Source of the DNA: Dermacentor variabilis
Lineage: Eukaryota > Arthropoda > Arachnida > Ixodida > Ixodidae
Direction: 5' to 3'
Length of the DNA stretch: 64,000 nucleotides
NCBI RefSeq assembly: GCF_050947875.1
Contig: NC_134573.1
Coordinates: 36,209,115-36,273,114 of the forward strand
Below the pieces are notes generated by a model. That model saw nothing but the letters and a program-made list of their open reading frames with translations. It was not told the origin of the DNA and ran no database searches. Positions 55,127 to 64,000 of the stretch are shown here, piece by piece. The translations under genes were made by a program, and so were the position numbers. How positions within the stretch are numbered: position 1 is the stretch's first letter; every line of letters begins with the position of its first letter.

Positions 55127-55318
55127 CTAGTGCCGTTGTATTTTATAAGCTGTTCTGATTATTGTGTCCACCTGGTATTCTTCAATCGTGCTTAATGAGG
55201 GATAGGGAAGCCTATAGGCAATCCTGCTAATTATTAAGGCTTGCACAAGCGTGATGGTAACTCCCTCTTTCATACCTTGTTTATGATAGGTCGGCAATAT
55301 AACGGAAAACCATTTCAA
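55127..55318 (-). pseudogene. I-clade LINE fragment after RT
   Basis: Reads HKQGMKEGVTITLVQALIIS then RIAYRLPYPSLSTIEEYQVD and TIIRTAYKIQ, the stretch between RT and RNase H in tick I-type LINEs (compare SFPISKIIYATPYFNLTRAE in the LINE at 8119). Ends at a stop at 55127. It abuts the long repeat at 55345. Confidence 0.6.
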
Positions 55319-55344
55319 ACTTTTCTATTCCAGTTCTGCAAGCA

Positions 55345-56075
55345 GCCCTCCGTGATTCGTCAAAAACTTTTTTAGACCATCCCCACTTCAGCTTTCTGTC
55401 ACGCGACGTCACGAAAACCGCGACAGCTTCCCGTCTGATATGAAGTGTACACACTAATTATGCATGATTTGACCCAACAAAAGAAAAATAGTTATTCCTG
55501 ATTCGACGCCTATTCGCGATTAGTCCTCGGCTATTGGTCAAAAGTTTTTGGGCTGCACCCACTTCACCTGCCCGTCCCGCTACGTCACAAAACAGCGAAT
55601 ACTCCCCTCGTCAAAGTGACGTTTACGGTGTGAAGATGTTATAATATATTGCACAAAAGTAAATTTTCTTCTGAATAGCCTAGGCTGCCCCGTTCCGAAA
55701 GGAATAAAAGATGGCTGCCGCCGATCGCTCAGGCACTGATTACTCGCACCAGCCGGAAAGCATAAGTATATTTGCGTATTATGAAACTTCTTGCTGGGCC
55801 ATGTAACGTTTTAGAGCACTTTCGGCACGTTTACGACCTCGTTCTTCCAACTCTTCTTTGCTGATGATCCGTTTTACCGTCATTTTTATGCTTCTGTTGC
55901 ATGCCGCCGCGATTTTCGACCAGCCACCGCAAGCAAAGTCTGGGAAAGTGGACCGATCGCAGACGCCGACACAACCCTCTTCATCCGGTTATCGATTTTC
56001 AGTGCACTGGCTCGGCCCCATCGAATACCTATACACTTCAGTGTGCTGCTCGCCTATAATCAGCCAATAAAATCA
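55345..56075 (-). repeat. Long dispersed repeat, copy B
   Basis: Inverted partner of 25785-26505, similar over nearly all its length (landmarks given there). It lies just upstream of the CR1-like LINE at 56129. Neither copy has an intact frame. Confidence 0.72.
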
Positions 56076-56128
56076 ACGATCAACGCTCTCAGCAGGCCGA
56101 GCTTTGACGCCTTTCCAAAGAATGCGAC

Positions 56129-59100
56129 AAGCACTTGCGCATAATCAGCCTAAATGCTCGTAGTGCAGTAAACAAAACGGAACCCATTGAGGTTTCTTTA
56201 CTAGAACATGACCCACACATTGGCGTCATAACTGAGACGTGGCTGCGGACTGAAACAGCCGACGAGGATGTCTTGACTAACTGCTACCAAGTTTTTCGTA
56301 GGGATCGGCCTTTCAGGGGAGGTGGCGTTGCAGTTCTAATTAAAGACCACATACAGGCTGTTCTCTTCGAAGAAATTCCCGGCCTTGAATGTTTGTGCAT
56401 AAAGATGTCATGCTGGGGCCACACCTTCACTATGTTTGCCATTTACATACCTGCTGATGCATCAGCTGATTACCTGTTCAAACTGGTAGAGCACGTGTCT
56501 CAGTTCCAAACAAGCAAACTGCTACTTATTGGTGACCTAAACCTGGCAGGCATTGATTCGGAGCGTTTTGAATCACTTCCTCAAAACAGCAATAACTTAA
56601 ACAGTGTGCTTATCATGGTGTTAACACATGACCTTAATTCAAATAGTTCAGGAACCGACACGAGTGCAAGGAATTAGCAAATCTGTACTGGATTTGGTAT
56701 GTTTGCCCATTACATGATTACACTGTTGAAGTTGTGGAAGGCATCTCTGACCACCTGCTTGTCAGTGTTCAATTACTCATTGTCGCTTGTACTCAATCTA
56801 ATAATGCTGTGAAACTGTTCTTTCAATGACTACTCACGTGCACATGCATCCACTATAGAACATTTGGAAACATGCCTTATCGATTTTAATGATACTCATT
56901 TGAACACACTTTGGAGCCGTTTTAAAGATATGTGCCACTAATGTATAGATAAGTTTGTGCCGAGCAAACGTAAATTTGTTCGTAGACAAACGCCATGGAT
57001 GATGCGTGAAATAATCCACTTAAAGCGAAAGGTAAAAAAGTTAAAGAAACAGCGCTTGAAGTAGGTCTTGGAATGCATCATGTAACCGCGCAAACAACAA
57101 AGGACAAAGAAGGAAACACACAGGACAGGCGTGGAACTTCAACTGAGATTTACTCCTGGAAATCCCACATTCATACATGTATCATGATCACACTTGCTAA
57201 TCATCAGACAACCATCACTCGACGTTGGCATGCGGGCGTGAGTGGCATAAATTCGCATGTAAATATTTGAAATCTTTATCACTCAATGACACTGAAGAAC
57301 TGCTTACGCAGCTGGCAGAGTGCGTTTTTATACAGTAAGTTTCATAGATTTCTCGGCTCAGTTGTGACGCAAACATCTTCAAGACTGTAGTGTCGCAGAA
57401 CCTAGGCGCGGAACCTAAGGTATTTTAAACTACCAGTCTGCTCATTCGAAGCTTGTAAAAAGGGGAATTGCGAAAATCTGCCTGCGTGCTGCTCTTGATA
57501 AGTCTTGCCAGCATGAAATGCAACACAGCGTGTTCTTACAGTTGCAAATACTGCACAGCGCAGGATTTCAGTATGGGATGGTCACCTCGGTACTAGAAAG
57601 CCTTGACAAGGAAATGTGGGGCCCATCAGAGCTCCGCCCAAGCGTAGAGCCGCAACGCCGTAGACCTGTTGCCATCCCGTACTACCACCAAATCTCTCAC
57701 CGTCTCAAAAAGGTGGCTGAAAAATGTGAATACCGGTGGTTTTCACGGCGCCCAAGAAACTGGCGGGCATGTGCAGCATGGTGCACGGAAAGAAAAAAAA
57801 AATAAATGAATGTGGTGTAAAGCATGTTGACAGGTTCATCCCATGCAGAATAGGGGTAGTGTACCAGATACCCCTGTCTTGTGGCAACAGCTACATAGGG
57901 CAGACGTGACTGTGTCTAAACATCAGACTCCAGGAGCACCGCGCACGAGTAGAAGGATTGGCGGGGGGTGGCAAATTGGCTGACCATTGTCGCCACTGTC
58001 GAAATTGCGCGCCTCGGTTCCGCGACACTAAAGTCTTGAAGATGTTTGCGTCACAACTGAGCCGAGAAATCTATGAAGCTTACTGTATAAAAATGAAATC
58101 TGGCAGCTGCGTAAGCAGCTCTTCAATGTCATTGAGCGATAAAGAGTTCAAATATTTACATGCAAATTTATGCCGCTCACACCCGCATGCCAACGTCGAG
58201 TGATGGTTGTTTGATGATTACCAAGTGTGATTATGATACATGTAAAAATGTGGGATTTCCCGGAGTAAATCTCAGTTGAAGTTCCGCGCCTGTCCTGTGT
58301 GTTTCCTTCTTTGTCCTTTGTTGTTTGCGCGGTTACAAGATGCATTCCAATATCGACCACCAACTAGCCCGCCTATCCCTGTTAAGCATTTAGGTCATTT
58401 AAAGGATTTAAAAGAACGTCTTGCACGCGCAGTACACTCTTCGAAAGAGCATTATTTGAATACAGTGCTGCCAAATTTTATTGTAGAGGAACCAATAACG
58501 TTTTGGAAATATATAGGTGAAACAAAGAAACCGGTGTCGAAAATTATGGTTGATGGTTCTGTGGTTACCGTTCACGGGTATATTGCGCACCACTTCAATA
58601 ACTACTTTCACAGTGTGTTTTCAAATTCCGGTGCTTGTCCATCTAATGACGCAGTGTTTTACCCTTGTGATGTAAATTTATTTCACACCCTGGCGTAGTT
58701 TCTGTTACTAAATTTAAAAAAATAAATCATCATGTGGTCCCGACAACCTTCGTAACCTGTTTCCGAAGAGATATGCTGAATCTGTTGCAAAGTTTCTAGT
58801 TATTCTGTTTCGTATTTCATTACTTCATGGACAATTACCGAGCGACTGGAAGATAGCCAGCGTTGTGCCAATACACAAGACAGGTGACCGCACATTATTA
58901 CAAAATTACCGTCCAATATCACTTATATCATCATGCTGTAAACTAACCAAGTATATTATTTCCAACCAGAATAATAAATTTTTAGATTCGCACGCAGTCC
59001 TCTCTAATTTCCAGCACGGGTTTAGAAAAGGATACTCAATAATTACATAACTAGTGACAGTTTGACGTTCACTCGTTTCTTGTCTTGAATAGAACGGTCA

Positions 59101-60175
59101 GGCTGATACTATATTTCTTGACTTCAGTAAAGCTTTCGATAGAGTTCCCCAAAACTGAGACGCATTGGCCTACCGGAAATTTTAGTCATATGGATATACA
59201 AATATTTACCCTATCGCTAGCAATTTGCAGCAGTTAATGAGCAACAATCAAGTTGCCTTCCGGTCGGTTCTGGCGTGCCCCAAGGATGTGTACTGGGGCC
59301 ATTATTATATTTATTCTACATAATGACATTACTACTGAACTTGATCCGAATGTCCAAATCAGGTTGTTTGCGCAAGATTGTGTGCTTTTTCAAGAAATAA
59401 CTTCAATTAACGACCAAATCCATCTTAACTCCTCTCTTGCCAAGATTTTTGAACGGTGTGAAACGTGGGACGCTTCTCTCGCAAGAAAGCTCCTCTTTCT
59501 TTTAACTACAGGCTAGGTTCGTCACCTTTGCTGGAAGAGACTAAATATAAGTATTTTAGTTTTACACTTACTAATACTTTATCATGGAATTTACATATAG
59601 ATAACTACTGCTCTTCCACATTCCGTAAACTATACTTTTTAAGACATAAGCTTAGAAATTCTCCCCCTAGATTAAAATTACTTGCTTACAATTCACTAAT
59701 TAGACCGAAACTTGAATATGCATGCGTTGTCTGCGACCCGTTTAATAAATAACATATCACCGCCAAAAAAAAGGTACAGAGAAAAGCTGTAAGGTTTCTT
59801 TATCCAAATTTTCCCCCGTATGACTCACCCTCTGAATTAATGCAGATTAACGGTATCCAATGTATTCAACAACGAAGAAAAAATTTACATTTGCAATTTC
59901 TTTTCTTGCTTTGGAATCAAGATCTAGCTATTAACCGTTCTCCATATCCGTCCCTTTCAACGTCGAGGCATACAAGCCATCATCATCCTAATTCCCTGAC
60001 GCCGCATTTCACGCGAACAGATTTATTCAAGTTTTCAATTTTCCCTCGCACTGTAACGACTGGAATGATTCTTTATTGCCTTTCGCCACACTTTGATGTT
60101 TTTAACTTTGTTTTGTTTTTTTGCCATTTAACCCACCCTGCTTGGGCCTGTACAAAACTTCAGTCCTGAAAAAAG
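56129..60175 (+). mobile_element. CR1-like LINE split by a Penelope-like insertion
   Basis: The first part (56135-56677) is an AP endonuclease: MRIISLNARSAVNKTEPIEV, HDPHIGVITETWLRTE, RRDRPFRGGGVAVLIKDH and LLLIGDLNLAGIDS carry the N, E and GDLN catalytic landmarks. The RT follows after the insertion: LKDLKERLARAVHSSKEHY near 58420, ITFWKYIGETKKP near 58500, VPIHKTGDRTLLQNYRPISL near 58870, FQHGFRKGYS near 59015, DFSKAFDRVPQN near 59125, QIRLFAQDCVLFQ (for YADD) near 59370, and RPKLEYACVVCDPFN near 59720. Many frameshifts. The final catalytic pair is lost (AQD for ADD), so this copy is dead. Confidence 0.8.
57068..58350 (+). mobile_element. Penelope-like element with long inverted arms
   Basis: The insert starts TTGGAATGCATCATGTAACC and ends with its inverse. 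Its left end (57068 to about 57410) is an inverted copy of its right end (about 58006-58350). Between them the plus strand reads LHSAGFQYGMVTSVLESL, RRRPVAIPYYHQISHRLKK, then VVYQIPLSCGNSYIGQT, a GIY-YIG endonuclease motif, LNIRLQEHRARVEG and ADHCRHC. This is the C-terminal part of a Penelope-like RT with its endonuclease. The left arm therefore repeats part of the coding 3' end in inverse. One stop lies inside the nuclease motif. It interrupts the CR1-like LINE. Confidence 0.8.
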
Positions 60176-60224
60176 TAGAAAGGAAAAATTAGATAAGAGA
60201 AGCCGCACAGTGTAGGAAATGTAA

Positions 60225-60405
60225 TTCGTTTATCAAGGAAACAAAAATGACCTCCTATGAATGAGGAGAGCGTTTGATTGGTCTCTTCAGACAACCCTGC
60301 GGGTCTTCGACGGATGCTTACGTCGGCGGTTAGGCAAATTTGACGTCAGGAGATTGCAATAAAAACACATTGGAATAGTTTTACATTATAGGCCCCGTAT
60401 TTCGG
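60225..60405 (-). repeat. Dispersed repeat, MITE-like, copy B
   Basis: Inverted partner of 25588-25745. It starts right after the CR1-like LINE tail. Confidence 0.62.
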
Positions 60406-60689
60406 CGTGTCACTTTTGCTATGTTGTTGGTCGTCATTCGAAGGGCCCGGGCCGCATGAGTGGCCTGCCCACTGTGCTGCAACCAGAAGCCAAGCATTCT
60501 GTGCGTGGGTCACTCCTGTATGCGGCGGCCGTCAATGAAACTCTCTACAATATCTTTAGTTCTTTGTCACTGTTACGTGGAGGCGCTATACGGAGGAATT
60601 CTTATTTTTTCGGTGCGCATTGCAGACCACTCTGGCGCGCAAAGTTAGACATTTCTTCAGCGGCCTGTTGTAGTGTCCCCTATGTTTCC

Positions 60690-61510
60690 TAGCGCACCTT
60701 TTGAATCCATAACGTAATATCAGCCGCGTAAAGGTGCAGCCAAGGTCTCGTATTGGATCTAGTTGTCTACAGAGATCGAACATTGCTCAAGTGAAACGCA
60801 AAGCAGACATGATTGCATCTTGTCGGGTTCCTGTGTTGGGCATCTAAAAATTTTCTTACCGAATGCTTCCTAGGCCTATGGTTGCTGTCCTTCCCATGAG
60901 AAAGCTGTGGATGCAGGCAAAGACGCGTTAACACCAATTTATATCCTCCAGCCTCCACAGAATGGCCTCGTGGGATACATTGTCAAATGCGCCTTTCAAA
61001 TCCAGCACTAGTATTACGTTTTCGTTTCCAGGTGCTACGTTATCAAAGACTTCCTCCCTCAATAGCAAGAAGGCGCCCTTAGTGGATAGGCTTTCTATGA
61101 AGTCTCTATCATGGTGCAGGAAAAATGGTTTATTTTCCAGTGTGAGTTTGTAGTCGGCGTTGAATGACTCGTTCGAATAGTTTGCTTAACAGGACGTCAA
61201 AGCTATAGGGTGTAGGCTATTCAACGATTGGATTTTACCGGGTTTGGGGATTAGAATGGTAAGTGCATATTTCTTTTCTTTGTGCAGTTCTCCAGTTTCC
61301 CAGTAGTGAGAATTGATGACTTCAGTCAGACGCTCAAGAATCGGACCGTCTAGGTTTTTGAGTATACTACTGGTTATTTTGTCTGGACCTGGAGCGGTGC
61401 TTCGGCGCGCAGATTGTGCTGCCTCAAAAATTTGCCCTTTTATATTTCCTTGAACCAGTAGTTCAACGACAACCCTACCATAATTGAACCATAAAGTGAT
61501 ATTAGACACA
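60690..61510 (-). mobile_element. I-clade LINE fragment
   Basis: In minus order: FEAAQSARRSTAPGPDKITS and ILKNLDGPILERLTEVINSH (61440-61320), KYALTILIPKPGKIQSLN (61260-61210), then a broken stretch with GDSVKRCIPRGHSVEAGGY-like readings near 60975-60940, where the block for VLDLKGAFDNVSH should be. Stops are frequent after 61190. It is an older relative of the LINE at 6985-10530. Confidence 0.6.
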
Positions 61511-62058
61511 TAGCGTCATCTACTAGCTTTTCAGGAATACACAAACCAGACCAAGATATATCTCGTCTCCATAGAAAGAAGGAAAGCGCTGAAAAGAGAT
61601 AGAGGCAATACAACGAAATCTGCAAACGGGTCTACATAGCTAAGTAGGTGAGGAAAAGGAAAGAACACATGAGCAAAATAGAGGCGATGGGGCGGCGCGG
61701 CTTCTGACGGGTGTGGCTTATCGTCGCTTCTGAGTATCAAATTAATGCTCGCGGTACAACATTGCCACATGGTGTGGAACAGCAAGAGGACTGAAGAGGA
61801 GGAGAACGGGGTTCGTCTCGGCTTCGCGCGTCGACGCTTACGTTTCGCAAAGTTCCAAAGACTGGATCCTCATTCAGTGTGTATACTAGAGCAGGGTATA
61901 CGCGACAATTTGGTGGAGGTTCTGGGTACACTGAACTTATGCAGGAGACCCCAATGGGCCGCAAGAACCTCGGCTTACGATTGGAGTTGACTCCAGCTCA
62001 CCGCACAAGCCAGTGAATCCGAGGCCTCGCCCCAGAATGTGGAAACCTCCAGGCAAAA
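61511..62058. other. Possible LTR and leader of the Ty3-type element
   Basis: The stretch before gag should hold the upstream LTR. CGACAATTTGGTGGAGGTTC at about 61900-61920 looks like an LTR end (CA) followed by a primer-binding site (TGGTGGAGGTTCTGG). No second LTR is in the window to confirm it. Confidence 0.4.
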
Positions 62059-64000
62059 GTGAAGACTGCGACAAGCGCGACTTCTACGGAAAGGGTGACA
62101 CCGACTTACCTAACGCTACTGAACCCCCAATGGCCAACGGCTTTTCATGGCGACACATTTGAAGATGTGGAAAGCTGGCTGGCGGAGTTCGAGCACGTGG
62201 TTGCGTTTAACGAGTGGACAACAACGCCAAACTCAGGAACGTCTACCTCAGCCTCCAGGATGCTGCTCGCACATGGTTTATTAAACGCGAAAGTGCCCTG
62301 TCATATTTGTCTGAGTTCCAGCGGAAGCTACCTGAGACTTACTCCAGCCCCAATCGCCGAGAAAAAGCGGAGTGGGCCCTTCAGTCACGCGTTCAAAAGC
62401 CCAACGAGAGCGTTACAATGTACGTGGGGGGCATGACGCGTCTTTTTGAGCGTGCCAATTCGAGCATATCGGAAGAGGAGAAGGTGCGTCATCTGATGAG
62501 AGGCGTAAACGATGAGCTCTTTGGCGATCTTGTTCGGAATACGCCCAAGACTATTGTGGAGTTCCTCACCGAAGCCACCCTGCTGGAGAAGACGCTTCAG
62601 CAGTGGTGGAACATGTACAGGCGAGAAGTAAATGTCGCCTGCACTCAGGATACGCCGGTAGGCGGCTTCGGGTGCGACGACGCCTTGCTTTGCGAGCTTA
62701 TTCGCTCAGTGGTTCCCGACAAGCTGCAGAAGTACCACGGTACGTCGCCAGCTCCAGTCAGCTCCCTTGCCAGAGCCGTACGCAACGAGTACAGCAGGCA
62801 CTATAGGCATCTCTTTCCAGCAGTGACACTACCTATGCCAAGGGAGTCCCGGCGCCAGACTTACGCAGAAACATTACTGAGCCCCGCGCAAGTTTTCGCA
62901 CCTACTTATATTGCTTCGCCAGTCGTGTTTAAATCAGCACAAGCCGCTCCGACAACTCCACTACCGTACTTCGACGACCACCGAACCCCAGCGAGGAAAT
63001 CAGAGGTTTGGTGAGCACCCGATCGACGACCGCTGTGCTACCACTGTGGCGAAGCGGGTCGTGTGTATCGGGAGCGCCCTTACCTATGGCTCGGACTGCG
63101 TGGTTTTTCTGTGAATTCGCCTCGATGTAGGTTCCGCCAAAGACCTCCCGACATGGCAGAATTCCTCGAAGGGCAGCGCAGGCCGGGCACATCGCAGCGG
63201 CAGTCACGCTCACCCTAGCCGCAGCGATATTTCCTTGCTAGTGATATCACTTCGAGGACGACGTAATGGAGATCACCAAGTCCACGCCGGGAAAACTGAC
63301 GTCGGCGACCTACCGAGGCGGGGCCGCTGATACTGGACGCGCTGAAGACCTCGTATCGTGCCAACCGCACAACAACGAAAACACGACGACGGCAGAACCA
63401 GTTCCCCCGAACAAGATTTCACTGGACATACCTGTGTTGACTGACGGCAGAAAAATGAGTGCACTTGTAGATACCGGCGCCGATTACTCTATTCTTAGTG
63501 GCAAACTGGCGAGCGTTCTGAAAAAAGTTACGTTGCCCTGTAATGGGGCACCAGTTCGTACGGCAGGTCGCCACTTCGTCACACTGCTTGGCTTATGCAA
63601 GGCCACAATAGAAATTCGGGGGGGGGGGGGCTGCTTTTCTCACCACTTGTCTGGTTCTACGAGAGTGTTCCCGAGATTTAATTCTTGGGATGGACATTGT
63701 TCGGGAATATGGCGCCATTATTGACCTCAGCGAGCGCTTTATCACTTTCTCGACACAAAGGGCAACAACACAGACCGACGCCACTGGACACACAACCGCA
63801 CTTCGCGTTTCGGACAACAGCATCGCGATACCACCGCGTGCGAGTGTTATGGTTTCGGTGAAGTCCGACGAGCTACAAGACAGTGAAGCCATTGTAGAAA
63901 GCAACATTTCTATGTTGCTGACCCAAGGCATTTGCGTAGCGCGAAGCCTTGTTGAACTTCGTGATAGCCAGACAGTGGTCCTCGCTACCAACTTTAGCTT
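62059..64000 (+). mobile_element. Ty3/Gypsy-type element, gag and protease, cut by the window end
   Basis: Gag starts with MKTATSATSTERV at 62059. Near 62214 it shifts frame and continues NAKLRNVYLSLQDAARTWF, SYLSEFQRKLPETYS, NESVTMYVGGMTRLFERANS and EEKVRHLMRGVNDELFGDLV, a typical retrotransposon gag. A single zinc knuckle is seen near 63040 (CYHCGEAGRVYRE, with the last Cys lost). The protease (63266-63724) has SALVDTGADYSILSGKLA, an intact DTG active site. A run of 13 G at 63618-63630 breaks the frame; after it the protease continues with RDLILGMDIVREYGAIIDLS. The pol part runs past base 64000. Confidence 0.82.
63266..63724 (+). pseudogene. Ty3-type aspartic protease with broken frame
   Basis: The N-terminal half of the retropepsin is well preserved (DTGADYS, then VTLPCNGAPVRTAGRHFVTL). 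The second half, with ILGMDIV (the usual ILGxDFL), is in another frame after the 13-G run and stays open until the window end. If the run were shorter or longer by one or two bases the frame would be continuous. It may be a sequencing error or a real slippage mutation. Confidence 0.7.

Noticed and set aside
57070..57270. Hammerhead ribozyme in the Penelope-like arms (a CTGATGA word is present on the minus strand).
   Set aside because: No GAAA with a matching stem could be placed at the right distance.
1..64000. CRISPR arrays, bacterial operons, viral genomes.
   Set aside because: No regular spacer arrays, no operon-like packed genes; all RT- and integrase-type fragments fit retrotransposon families.

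Overview
This window looks like nuclear DNA of a hard tick (Ixodidae, probably a metastriate genus). It has no bacterial gene layout, the introns are very long, and TE relics of arthropod type cover much of the DNA. Two copies of a tRNA-derived SINE resembling the tick Ruka element sit here with clean target-site duplications. The genus is inferred, not proven.

The host content that can be supported is one minus-strand gene whose exons lie at 49525-49284, 31660-31528, 20116-20003, 16881-16669 and 5671-5517. Every junction has a GT/AG pair and matching intron phase (0, 1, 1, 1). The 285 codons read as a continuous von Willebrand factor A domain with complete MIDAS residues, followed by the start of a trypsin-like serine protease domain. 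This is the layout of complement factor B / C2 (C2/Bf-like proteins are known from ticks and horseshoe crabs). The 5' part (sushi repeats expected) lies beyond 64 kb or was missed, and the 3' part (catalytic triad) lies before base 1 or was missed. The four introns are about 11.0, 3.1, 11.4 and 17.6 kb and are packed with transposons.

Layout: 1-690, tail of a CR1-like LINE; 1484-1952, foldback element; 2455-2740, repeat with a hammerhead-like motif; 5517-5671, protease exon; 6079-6307, foldback; 6687-14536, a Harbinger-type transposase relic whose intron is split by a BEL/Pao LTR element (6829-14047). That BEL element carries an acinus-like SAP-domain fragment and an I-clade LINE. 16669-20116 holds two VWA exons; 21780-22804 an RTE LINE; 24400-28985 Ty3/Gypsy pieces with three nested insertions; 31528-31660 a VWA exon; 32548-33263 a TA-flanked palindromic MITE; 37501-41660 an LTR element with perfect 5-bp duplications but no reverse transcriptase; 42337-44515 a MITE and a CR1-like LINE; 48954-49190 a SINE; 49284-49525 a VWA exon; 51640-56075 LINE pieces and a long repeat; 56129-60175 a CR1-like LINE carrying a Penelope-like insertion with long inverted arms; 60690-61510 an I-clade LINE piece; 62059-64000 a Ty3-type gag-protease.

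Almost all TE reading frames are broken, so they are annotated as relics. The main points for a second look are the dispersed complement-like gene, the host-like fragment inside the BEL element, the LTR element lacking RT, and several hairpin elements with near-perfect arms.
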